From CAZGRP01 sp964527995 (GTDB taxonomy: Bacteria > Zhuqueibacterota > Zhuqueibacteria > Oceanimicrobiales > CAZGRP01), in contig CAZGRP010000001.1 of NCBI GenBank assembly GCA_964527995.1, forward strand, positions 1-64,000: a stretch of 64,000 bases of DNA. The letters run 5' to 3'. Positions within the stretch are counted from its first letter, which is position 1. The number at the start of each line of letters is the position of its first letter. Below the pieces are notes generated by a model. The model worked only from the letters and a program-made list of their open reading frames with translations. It did no database searches and was not told the origin of the DNA. Shown here piece by piece: positions 26,802 to 35,100 of this stretch. The position numbers and the translations under genes are program-made.

Positions 26802-27125
26802 ATGATTGTTACGACGACTCCGGGGGTGGAGGGGAAGAGAATCACCGAGTACCTGGGCATCGTGACCGGCGAAGCCATCGTTGGGGCCAACATCTTCCGC
26901 GACATCTTCGCCTCGATTCGTGACATCGTCGGCGGCCGTGCCGGAGCCTACGAAAAGGAGCTCGGGGAGGCCCGCACGATCGCCATGGAGGAAATGGAGA
27001 ACCTCGCCCGGCAGCTCGGAGCGGACGCTGTGGTGGGTGTTGATTTGGACTACGAGGTGCTCGGCCAAAACAACGGCATGCTCATGGTCACTGTGAGCGG
27101 CACCGCTGTGAAACTGGGCAGGTAG
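26802..27125 (+). CDS. YbjQ family (UPF0145) protein
   Basis: A 107-residue protein of the YbjQ/UPF0145 'heavy-metal-binding' family, with the characteristic TTPGVEGKRITEYLGIVTGEAI start, the GANIFRDIFASIRDIVGGRAGAYE core and the LGADAVVGVDLDYEV block. Members form pentameric rings; their biological role is not settled. A strong AAAGGAGGAGG site precedes the ATG. The next small membrane protein starts 59 nt later. Confidence 0.88.
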   Translation: MIVTTTPGVEGKRITEYLGIVTGEAIVGANIFRDIFASIRDIVGGRAGAYEKELGEARTIAMEEMENLARQLGADAVVGVDLDYEVLGQNNGMLMVTVSGTAVKLGR

Positions 27126-27184
27126 GAGAATTGCATTGATGAACCTCGCCGGCGTGGGCCGGCAAGGTGATTGGAGGTAAGGCT

Positions 27185-27379
27185 GTGGACCGTTTCACGC
27201 TTCGCGGAATCATCTTTTCGGCCATTAGTGCGGCCGGCATTGCCTATGAGGTGTTGTCTTCCCATCCGGTCCGCATCTTGCTGATCCTCGGCTACGTGTT
27301 CGTCATCGGTGTGGGCATGATCTACATCTTCGTTCTCAAAGACAACCGCGCGAGCGAGTACAGCGAGACGGAGCCGTAG
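27185..27379 (+). CDS. Small two-helix membrane protein
   Basis: A 64-residue protein with two predicted membrane segments (LRGIIFSAISAAGIAYEVL and VRILLILGYVFVIGVGMIYI), separated by a short polar turn and ending in a charged tail. No family recognised. The GTG at 27185 has GGAGGT 6 nt upstream. An earlier GTG at 27167 is in frame but lies before that ribosome site. It follows ybjQ on the same strand. Confidence 0.6.
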   Translation: MDRFTLRGIIFSAISAAGIAYEVLSSHPVRILLILGYVFVIGVGMIYIFVLKDNRASEYSETEP

Positions 27380-27464
27380 GGCTGGGCGATCGACCGGAGG
27401 CAGCCGACCGCGGTCGAGCTGCTGTGGCCGATCAATGGTTGCACTGGATAGTAAGGTGGGGCCG

Positions 27465-30400
27465 ATGAGTCGACGTCTGCATTGGTTTGTACGTGGCGGC
27501 ATGGTCGCCGCCATGCTGGTGACCGGGTTGTCTGGGTTTGCTGCGCAGTCGGAGCCTGGCGTGCGGCTGCTGCAAAGCGACTCGCGAAGTGTGACTTTTG
27601 AGTTCGTCCCGGAACAGGTCGGCTTTGACACGCTGACGGTTGCGGGCCGGCGGTACGTCCGCCCTTACTTCCGGGGCGCAACCTATGACCTCCAGACCGG
27701 GCGGTTGCAGGTACCTCGAAAAGTGGTCGTCCTGGGAATCCCATCTGGCGGCTCGGTGCGGGCCCAGGTGATCGAACGCGATGAAAGCGAGATCGCGAGC
27801 CTGCCGATTCTGCCGGTTCCCGAATTGAAGGTTGCCGACGGCATCGGGCGGGAGGACTACGAGGCTGTTCTGGACAAAAAGACCACCCAGCCGGGCCTGT
27901 TGGAGGTGGAACCCCCGGCCTGGTTCCGTGATCAGCAGATCGCTCGTGTCGTTCTGACCCCGTACCGCTACGACGCCGAACGGCAGCGGCTGCGCATGGC
28001 GCGCAGGCTGGTCGTCAGAGTGGATTTTCTCGGCCCCGCGTCGACAGCCACGGCGGCTGGTGAGACAGCCATCGGTCGCGTCGATGATGACTTTTATACT
28101 GGCATCGTGCTGAATGTCGCTCAGGCGCGCTCCTGGAGACGGCGGCCCCGGCGTTCGATCACCAAGAGCCGTTCGATCTTCCAGCAGGGCACGTGGTACA
28201 AGTTCCGTGTTCGCGACGAGGGGGTCTACCGAATCACTGGAAAGGCCCTCCAGGAGAACGGCGTTGATTTAGCGGCGATCGATCCAAAGACCCTGCGCGT
28301 CTACAACAACGGCGGTCGCGAGCTGCCGAGGGATATTCGAGCAGCGCGCCCGGACAGCCTCATTGAGAACGCCATCGTCGTTTCCGACGGTGGCGACAGC
28401 CGTTTTGATCCGGATGACTACATCCTGCTGTATGGTCGTGGTGTCAGCGGCTGGCAGTACGACAACCGTCTGCAGCGCTACTCCCACTACATCAACCACT
28501 ACACCTACGACAACGTCTACTGGCTGACCTGGGGCGGCCGCGAAGGAAAGCGGATGGCGAAGGTCTCGGTGGCGCCCGCGGGCGCAGCGCCCGTGCGCAC
28601 CACCTTCGAGGACCGGGTTTTCGTCGAGGAGGAGCTCAACAACCTGTTCCGTTCCGGGTACGAGCCGTGGCTCGGCTGGCAATTCTCTTCCGATCCGATC
28701 TCGCAGAAGCGCACCTACCGCCTGAATCTCCCCGATGCCGTCGCTGCCGACTCAGCACGCTTCCGTTTCCGGTTCTTTTCCGGCACCAGCGGTGTCAACG
28801 TCTTTTCGGTGTTCGTCAACGGCACGCCGTTCACCGGCTACAGCTTCGCCGGCAAGTTCGCCACTCGGGTGTTCGAGGCCAGCGGGGCGAACCTGCTGCA
28901 ACCAGGGGAGAATGAGATCGAGCTGCGTTACACCCCCGGGTCGGAGATCACCCAGGCCTATCTGGACTGGTTCGAACTCAGTTACACGCGACGACTGGTA
29001 GCGCGCGACAACGAACTCTGGTTCTACGGAACGCCAGGCAGCGGCGCGGTGACTTACGAGGTTGGCGGGCTGGAGTCTGGAGCCGCCTGGCTGTTGGATG
29101 TGACCGATTTTGCGGATGTCAAACAGCTCACGGATTTTTCCACGAGTGCCGGCACGCTTCGTTTCACCGACAGCGCCGTCGGGCCGCCGGCAAAGCGCTA
29201 CGCCGCCCTCACTCCCGCGGCCTTCCGCGACGTCACCACCCTTGAGCTGGATGAACCATCCGATCTCCGCAATCCGGCCAACGGCGCCAGCTACGTGATC
29301 ATCACCCATGAGGATTTCTACTCGCAGGCGCAGCGGCTGGCAGACTTTCGTGCCTCACGCCCCGGCGGCGAGGCACTGACGACCTTCGTGGCCAAAATCC
29401 AGGACATCTACGACGAGTTCTCCGGTGGTCTCTTCGACCCGACCGCTATCCGGGACTTTCTGAAATACGCCTTCGAAAACTGGTCGGAGCGGCCGCGCTA
29501 TGTGCTCCTCTTCGGCGACGGCGACTACGACTACCGGAACATCATCAGCAGCAGCGACAAGAACTGGATTCCGCCCTTTGAGACCACCGACCTGTCTTTG
29601 ATCAACAACCGCACCAGCGATGCCTGGTTCACCTATGTTTCCGGGAACGATCGAGTCATGGACATGGCGATCGGCCGCCTGAACACGCAGACGCCGGACG
29701 AGGCCCGGGTGGTGGTCGACAAGATCATCAACTATGAGAGCCGGCCGGTCTACGGGTCGTGGCGGAACCTGATCACGATTGTCGCCGATGATGAACTGGT
29801 CACTGGCGGTGTTGGAAACGAAATCATCCACACACAACAGTCGGAGGAACTGGCCGAGAACCACGTACCGCACTGGTTCGATGAGCGCAAGATCTACCTC
29901 ACCGAGTATCCGAAGGTGCTCAGCGCGTCGATTTCGGGGGTGCGGAAACCAGGTGTCAACCGCGACCTGCTCAAGCAGATCAACGATGGCACGCTGGTCG
30001 TCAACTACATCGGCCATGGCAACAGCCAGCTCTGGGCGCACGAGCGCATTTTCACCCAGAACGTAGATCTGCCCAAAGTGCAGAACGGCGAAAAGCTGTC
30101 GTTTTTCGTGGCCGCCACCTGCGACTGGGCACTGTTCGACAGCCCGGTTGAGCAGAGCATGGGGGAGGACATCCTGCTGGCCGAAGGACGCGGCGCCATC
30201 GGGATCCTGTCGTCGGCTCGGCTGGTTTTTTCTTTTTCGAATGCTCGTTTCAATTTCAACTACTACGACATCTTGTTCGCACAGCGAGGGCGCACGGAGC
30301 GCATCGGCGATGCCTTTGTGAAAACGCGCCTGACGACCACGAACCCTACCAATGACGAGAAGTTCCACATTTACGGTGACCCGGCCCTGCGGCTGGCGGT

Positions 30401-31454
30401 ACCGCAGAACGAAGTGGTGATCACCCGCGTGCAACCCGACAGCATCCGCGCCTTGAGCGTGATGACGGTTGAAGGCGAGGTGCGGGAAAACGGCGTCCGG
30501 GACACGAACTACCACGGCAAAGTGCAGCTTCGCGCTTTGGACTCGCGCAAGTACATCACCTACGTGACGGATGCCGGCTCGGCCGTCAGTTATTTCCTGC
30601 CTGGCAACGCCATCTTCCGTGGCTCGGCGCCGGTGACGAACGGTAGCTTCCGGGTGCAATTCATCGTCCCGAAAGAGATCACCTACGGCGGGCTGCAGGG
30701 CCGCATCAGTGCCTACGTGTGGAATGAGACCTCCGACGGCAGCGGCTTCCGTGATAATGTGCCGGTCGGCGGGACGGCTACCCAGTTCGTCGACAACGAG
30801 GGGCCGCACATCCGCATCTACTTCCGGGGCCGCGAGGACTTCAGCAGTGGCGACGTCGTCGCGCCGAACGCCGTGTTGGTGGCGGCGATCTCTGACTCCA
30901 TCAGTGGCGTCAACATCACCGGCGAAATCGGCCACAAGATCACCCTGACCCTGGATGGTGATGTGAACTCCCGCGTCGACGTGACCGACCGCTTCAACTA
31001 TGACGAAGGCAGTTTCGTTCAGGGGAGGTTCGAGTACCCATTGCCGGAATTGTCAGAGGGGCCGCACACGGTCGAGATCAAGGCCTGGGATAACTTCAAT
31101 AATTCCGCCATCGCCTCCGCCGAATTTGTCGTCATGCCTGATGACCGGATCGTGCTGCGCGATGTCCTCAACTACCCCAATCCCCTGTCGGACCGAACCA
31201 CCTTCACCTTCGAGATCAATAAAGATGCCGCTGTTGAAGTCAAGATCTATACCCTCTCTGGCCGCCTGATCCGGACGCTGCGTGACGTGCAGGCTCGCAG
31301 CGGGTTCAACATGATCGAGTGGGACGGTCTGGATGCGGACGGCGACCCGCTGGCGAACGGCGTGTACCTCTATCGGGTGGTTGCGCGCGCGCAGGACTCT
31401 GACGGCAAGGGACTCACGGGGGAGACCATCGGCAAACTGGTTGTGCAGCGCTAA
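27465..31454 (+). CDS. PorU/gingipain-like C25 peptidase with C-terminal sorting domain
   Basis: A 1329-residue exported cysteine peptidase. After a signal peptide (MVAAMLVTGLSGFAAQ) come beta-rich N-terminal domains, then the family C25 caspase-like fold. The catalytic His is His851 in VNYIGHGNSQLW and the nucleophile is Cys886 in VAATCDWALF. An Ig-like domain and a final FlgD/type IX-type domain (LNYPNPLSDRTTFTF, VKIYTLSGRLIRTL, GVYLYRVVA) follow. In Bacteroidetes the C25 protein PorU is the sortase that cleaves such C-terminal signals; here the peptidase carries one itself. The ATG at 27465 has AAGGTGGGG upstream; an in-frame ATG at 27435 is less likely. A substrate-like protein is encoded tail to tail at 32156. 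Confidence 0.87.
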   Translation: MSRRLHWFVRGGMVAAMLVTGLSGFAAQSEPGVRLLQSDSRSVTFEFVPEQVGFDTLTVAGRRYVRPYFRGATYDLQTGRLQVPRKVVVLGIPSGGSVRAQVIERDESEIASLPILPVPELKVADGIGREDYEAVLDKKTTQPGLLEVEPPAWFRDQQIARVVLTPYRYDAERQRLRMARRLVVRVDFLGPASTATAAGETAIGRVDDDFYTGIVLNVAQARSWRRRPRRSITKSRSIFQQGTWYKFRVRDEGVYRITGKALQENGVDLAAIDPKTLRVYNNGGRELPRDIRAARPDSLIENAIVVSDGGDSRFDPDDYILLYGRGVSGWQYDNRLQRYSHYINHYTYDNVYWLTWGGREGKRMAKVSVAPAGAAPVRTTFEDRVFVEEELNNLFRSGYEPWLGWQFSSDPISQKRTYRLNLPDAVAADSARFRFRFFSGTSGVNVFSVFVNGTPFTGYSFAGKFATRVFEASGANLLQPGENEIELRYTPGSEITQAYLDWFELSYTRRLVARDNELWFYGTPGSGAVTYEVGGLESGAAWLLDVTDFADVKQLTDFSTSAGTLRFTDSAVGPPAKRYAALTPAAFRDVTTLELDEPSDLRNPANGASYVIITHEDFYSQAQRLADFRASRPGGEALTTFVAKIQDIYDEFSGGLFDPTAIRDFLKYAFENWSERPRYVLLFGDGDYDYRNIISSSDKNWIPPFETTDLSLINNRTSDAWFTYVSGNDRVMDMAIGRLNTQTPDEARVVVDKIINYESRPVYGSWRNLITIVADDELVTGGVGNEIIHTQQSEELAENHVPHWFDERKIYLTEYPKVLSASISGVRKPGVNRDLLKQINDGTLVVNYIGHGNSQLWAHERIFTQNVDLPKVQNGEKLSFFVAATCDWALFDSPVEQSMGEDILLAEGRGAIGILSSARLVFSFSNARFNFNYYDILFAQRGRTERIGDAFVKTRLTTTNPTNDEKFHIYGDPALRLAVPQNEVVITRVQPDSIRALSVMTVEGEVRENGVRDTNYHGKVQLRALDSRKYITYVTDAGSAVSYFLPGNAIFRGSAPVTNGSFRVQFIVPKEITYGGLQGRISAYVWNETSDGSGFRDNVPVGGTATQFVDNEGPHIRIYFRGREDFSSGDVVAPNAVLVAAISDSISGVNITGEIGHKITLTLDGDVNSRVDVTDRFNYDEGSFVQGRFEYPLPELSEGPHTVEIKAWDNFNNSAIASAEFVVMPDDRIVLRDVLNYPNPLSDRTTFTFEINKDAAVEVKIYTLSGRLIRTLRDVQARSGFNMIEWDGLDADGDPLANGVYLYRVVARAQDSDGKGLTGETIGKLVVQR

Positions 31455-31505
31455 AACGGGTGGCGGCAGGCCCTGAGCTGCGTTGATCGTTTCAGGTCGT
31501 AGCGT

Positions 31506-31805
31506 ATGAACATTTCCTCAAGAAGAATCCAAAAGGCAGGGGAGCTCGTCGAAGTCGTTCTCTACTCGAAGCCGGAGTGCCACCTGTGCGACGAAGCCAA
31601 GGCGGTGCTGAATCGGTTGAGGTCGGAGGTGCCGTTCACTCTGCGAGTGGTCGACATCCGCACCGACCCTGCCTTGTATGAAAGGTACCGAGAAGAGATT
31701 CCGGTTGTGTGGATCGCCGGTAGAAAGGCGTTCAAGTATCGTGTCGACCCGGATCGCTTTTGCGCTCTGGTGAACAGGGCTTCGCGGACGATGTCGTCGA
31801 AGTAG
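31506..31805 (+). CDS. Glutaredoxin-like (DUF836-type) thioredoxin-fold protein
   Basis: A 99-residue protein with a thioredoxin/glutaredoxin fold: EVVLYSKPECHLCDEAKAVL gives a CxxC redox centre (CHLC), and EIPVVWIAGRKAF contains the expected cis-proline. The family (glutaredoxin-like, DUF836) handles disulfides or glutathione adducts. The first ~14 residues precede the fold, and a later start at an in-frame GTG (GELVEVVLYS) is possible. It is the last rightward gene before the tail-to-tail junction. Confidence 0.75.
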   Translation: MNISSRRIQKAGELVEVVLYSKPECHLCDEAKAVLNRLRSEVPFTLRVVDIRTDPALYERYREEIPVVWIAGRKAFKYRVDPDRFCALVNRASRTMSSK

Positions 31806-31827
31806 CCCCTGACAACATCCTTCGAAA

Positions 31828-31904
31828 AAGAAGAAGGGCCTTAACGGGAAGAGACGAAAGCCCCATCGGGCTGGCTGACGTCCCACCGCAAGGCCCTTCT
31901 TCTT
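31828..31904 (-). terminator. 15-bp perfect inverted repeat, probable leftward terminator
   Basis: Arms at 31828-31842 and 31890-31904 are perfect complements built on GAAGGGCCTT. On the minus strand the second arm is followed by a T-rich run, so it fits as terminator for the leftward 1775-residue protein gene. A small AGCCC/GGGCT hairpin lies in the loop. Confidence 0.5.
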
Positions 31905-31924
31905 CTGCTCCCCCGATTGCCGAG

Positions 31925-32040
31925 CGGGCAGATACATTACGAAGTGTCGAGCGCTCGGTGTCTGGCGAGATGCTGTTCCGACACTTCGTCAGTGCCCGAT
32001 GCAGTGCGTAGGAGTCTGTATCTGCCCGCGTCGGGTTTTT
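31925..32040 (+). terminator. Nested inverted repeats with T-tail, probable rightward terminator
   Basis: An outer pair, CGGGCAGATACA (31925-31936) and TGTATCTGCCCG (32017-32028), encloses an inner pair, ACGAAGTGTCG (31939-31949) and CGACACTTCGT (31979-31989), which is next to the palindrome CGAGCGCTCG (31948-31957). GGGTTTTT follows the outer arm. The structure can end the rightward C25/glutaredoxin transcript. The remaining 31806-32155 holds no gene. Confidence 0.5.
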
Positions 32041-32050
32041 CAAGAATAGC

Positions 32051-32084
32051 AGTCAGCGCCCACACGATCGGGCGCGGACTGACT
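32051..32084. other. Hairpin in the tail-to-tail junction
   Basis: GCGCCC (32056-32061) pairs with GGGCGC (32070-32075), and AGTCA (32051-32055) with TGACT (32080-32084) around a 4-nt bulge. It lies 72 nt after the stop of the leftward gene. Confidence 0.4.
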
Positions 32085-32155
32085 TTCAGCCGGGTAGTGC
32101 CTGTGCCGTCGTGTGCGGCCGCCGGCAGGCCCGTGCTGGATCCCGCTCCCTCACA

Positions 32156-35100
32156 TCACTTCATGAGCACCATCTTACGCGTGGCCACGAACTTCCCGGC
32201 CCGCAAGTAGGTGATGTAAACCCCACTGGCGACCGGGACCCCGCCGTCGTTGCGGCCATCCCAATGCACGACGTAGAAGTCGGCCTCCTGCCCCTGACCG
32301 TCCACGAGGGTGCGTACGCGCTGGCCGAGAAGGTTGTAGATCTCGAGCCTGACGACCGTGCGCTCGGGGAGCGAGTACCGGATCGTCGTCTCCGGGTTGA
32401 ATGGATTCGGGTAGTTGGCATACAACTGGTACTTGGTTGGGTGCAACGGCACACCCTGGTTGTTCTCTTGCACGTACTGCTTGCTACCTACAACCACGGT
32501 CAGAGTTTTTTCACGAACGCCTTGACCGGCAAGGTAGGTGTAACGGTTGTTCTTGCGCAGGTCGCGAGCCAGTTTGGCTTCCAGGTCGATCAGGTAGACT
32601 TCCCGGTTGGCAGGCACAGAAGCAATGCCGGGAAACTCCAGCTCCACGGTGCCCGAGCCAGTAGTGCGGACGACAAGATTCCACTTGTAGCCGTCGTCGG
32701 CGGAGGGCCGGAAGTCGGTGGCGTAGAACGCCTTCCGACCCTGCTCGTCCTCTTGGGTGAAGTAGACGGTGACATCGCTGACGATGGGCGGTTCGTGGAG
32801 ATCAGCGTCGTCGGAACCCGTGAGAGCATCGTTCCGCACCCCGAACAGGTTGACTTCGTCTCGGGCGTTCCCCTGGAAAGCGTGTACCTCCACGCTCCAC
32901 TCGCCCGCCTCAGCCGAAGCGATCGGCCGCTTCTTCGACTGAGAGCCTGAGGGCGCGTTGGCATCGAAGATCAAGGTGTCGTCCTTGGATACAAACAGCG
33001 CGTACCCCTTCCACGGCTCCAGAGTGGTGACCATATTCCAGGCGCCCTCATAACCCCAGATGGGCCCGAGGTCGGCGCCACTCCGCAGCGACAGGGTTGC
33101 GGAACTCAGCGGAAAATCGAACGGGACCGCGATCAGGTTCCAGCCTTTCAAGAGCGGATACCGGAAGGGTTCATCGGAGCGTACGGACTTACCGGGACCC
33201 GGCGTGATCGGCTTTTTGGTACGCGAAATCAGGAAAAAGCTTCTTCCTGGTTCGAACGCAGGGACATTCGGGTATTCTTTGAAAGCGTTCGCTGCCGGGT
33301 CCCAGTAGAGCAGTCGCCAGTTCTTGCCGCCGGCCGGGTCACCCAGATCGTCCTGGAGCACGCTTTGAGCATTGGGCGAGTCCAGATTCAACGGCACCGA
33401 GATCAGCCGATAAGCAGAGGCAGTGGTGCCGCCGGGGTGAGTGACCGCCGGCGTCGTGCCTGCCACGTTGACAGTCACCGAGGAGCGCGTCTCAGGGGCC
33501 TGGTTGCCGGCGGAGTCGGCAAGCACCAGCCGGGTATACAGACCGCGCGAGGTGACGGCCGACCCCGGGACGGTGGCTGAAACGGAGCCGTTGCTGAAAG
33601 AAAGATCCACAGCGGTTTCGCTGGCTTCGCCGCCGCGGCGGTAATAGAGTTTGGAGGTCGATCGATCGAGGCCGATGTCTTCGACCACCGTGCCGCTGAA
33701 GGTGAGGCTCTCGCCCTCGTTCGCCTCCGTGGGGATGGAGACCGGGGTGAACACCGGAGCCACTTTGTCGGACTTGAACGTGACCGTGGCGAGATTCCCC
33801 TGGTTGATGTTGCCGGCAGCGTCCTCCAGCCAGAGATAGACATCATAGGAGCCACTCATCAGCCCCACCGTTGAGATCTCAAACGACTGGATGCCCTGCT
33901 TCTCTACCTGGATGCCGTCGCGTTTGCCCTGCGGCGGCTTGCCGATCCGATACCAGGCTGAGGCCACGCCGCTCAGGTCCGACGGGTTGAGCCAACTTAT
34001 GGTCACGCTGTTGGCATTCGTCCATCCCGGCGGCGACACAGCGATCTGCGTCGGGGCACCAGGTGCTGCCCGGTCGATGAGCAGAAGACGGCCGCCATTG
34101 ACGTTGGTGGAGAAGGTCGTTTCCATGGTTGTGCCCAATCCATCGGGGGCTGCTCTGGCATCGGAAATCCGGAAACCGTACTGCCCGTCGACCGCCGGGA
34201 TGTCGTCGCTGATGGTGAACGTCGCCTGGAAGATGCGGTCGGTGATCCACTGCGTGCCGATGTGGGGGATGTTGTAGGTGTTGAAAGGTGGCTGCAGTCC
34301 GTAGCTGATTTTCGGAGTGACAGTCACATCCATCTTCGTATTGAAACCAAGCTCGATGACCGTCAGCCCCTTGGCCACCGTGTCGGCGATGGTGTTGTTG
34401 TAGATGAAGGCCACCCGGGTGAGCAGCGGCTTGGGCGTGCCGATCACGGTGCTCGATTCCGCTACACCGCGACGGACCTCCTTGTTGCCGGCCGAGTCGA
34501 CTGCGACGACTTCGAACTCATAGACGCGATCGTCTTGTCCGGTGAAGCGAACCGGGCTCGAGGTGAAATTGCCGAGCTTGGTCCACTGGCGGTTGATGTC
34601 GGAGCGATACCACAGCTCGACATGACTCAAGCCGCTGGAAGATCCACCGGAAATCGGATCGGCGCCGCTCCAGGCGACGTTGAAGGCCAGCGTCGATGAA
34701 CTGTCAGGGGAAGAGGCCGTCGCCTCCGGCGGTGTCTTGTCGAGCTTGATGCCACCGACGACATTGTCACCGTTGACGGTCTCCGCATGGCCCAGGAGGT
34801 CGACTGCCCAGAAGCGCACGCTGTTGTTGCGGCCCTCACTGCTTATGGTGAAGGTGGTGTCGGCAATGACCGAGGGCGAGGCGATGGTCTTGCGACTCAC
34901 CGGCCCGTTGTTGACCTGGAAGGAAAAGGACGCCACCCCGGCGCCCTGGATGCCGGCGCACTTCCCGGGATCGGTGACGACGTCCTGGGCGATGACGCGA
35001 GCGCGGATATCGGAACCATACCACCAGCCGCTGGCCTGGTTGTAGGTGGTGCTGTCGAAACGGATGATCGTCACCGGCGGCGTGCGGTCGATCAGAAGGC

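Noticed and set aside
25455..27068. A leftward open frame of 537 codons
   Set aside because: Antisense shadow of purA and the YbjQ-like gene.
29355..30935. A leftward open frame of 526 codons
   Set aside because: Antisense shadow of the C25 peptidase gene; no motif or ribosome site.
32111..32950. Rightward frames antisense to the giant surface protein
   Set aside because: The opposite strand encodes the C-terminal sorting domain; these frames have no recognisable features.
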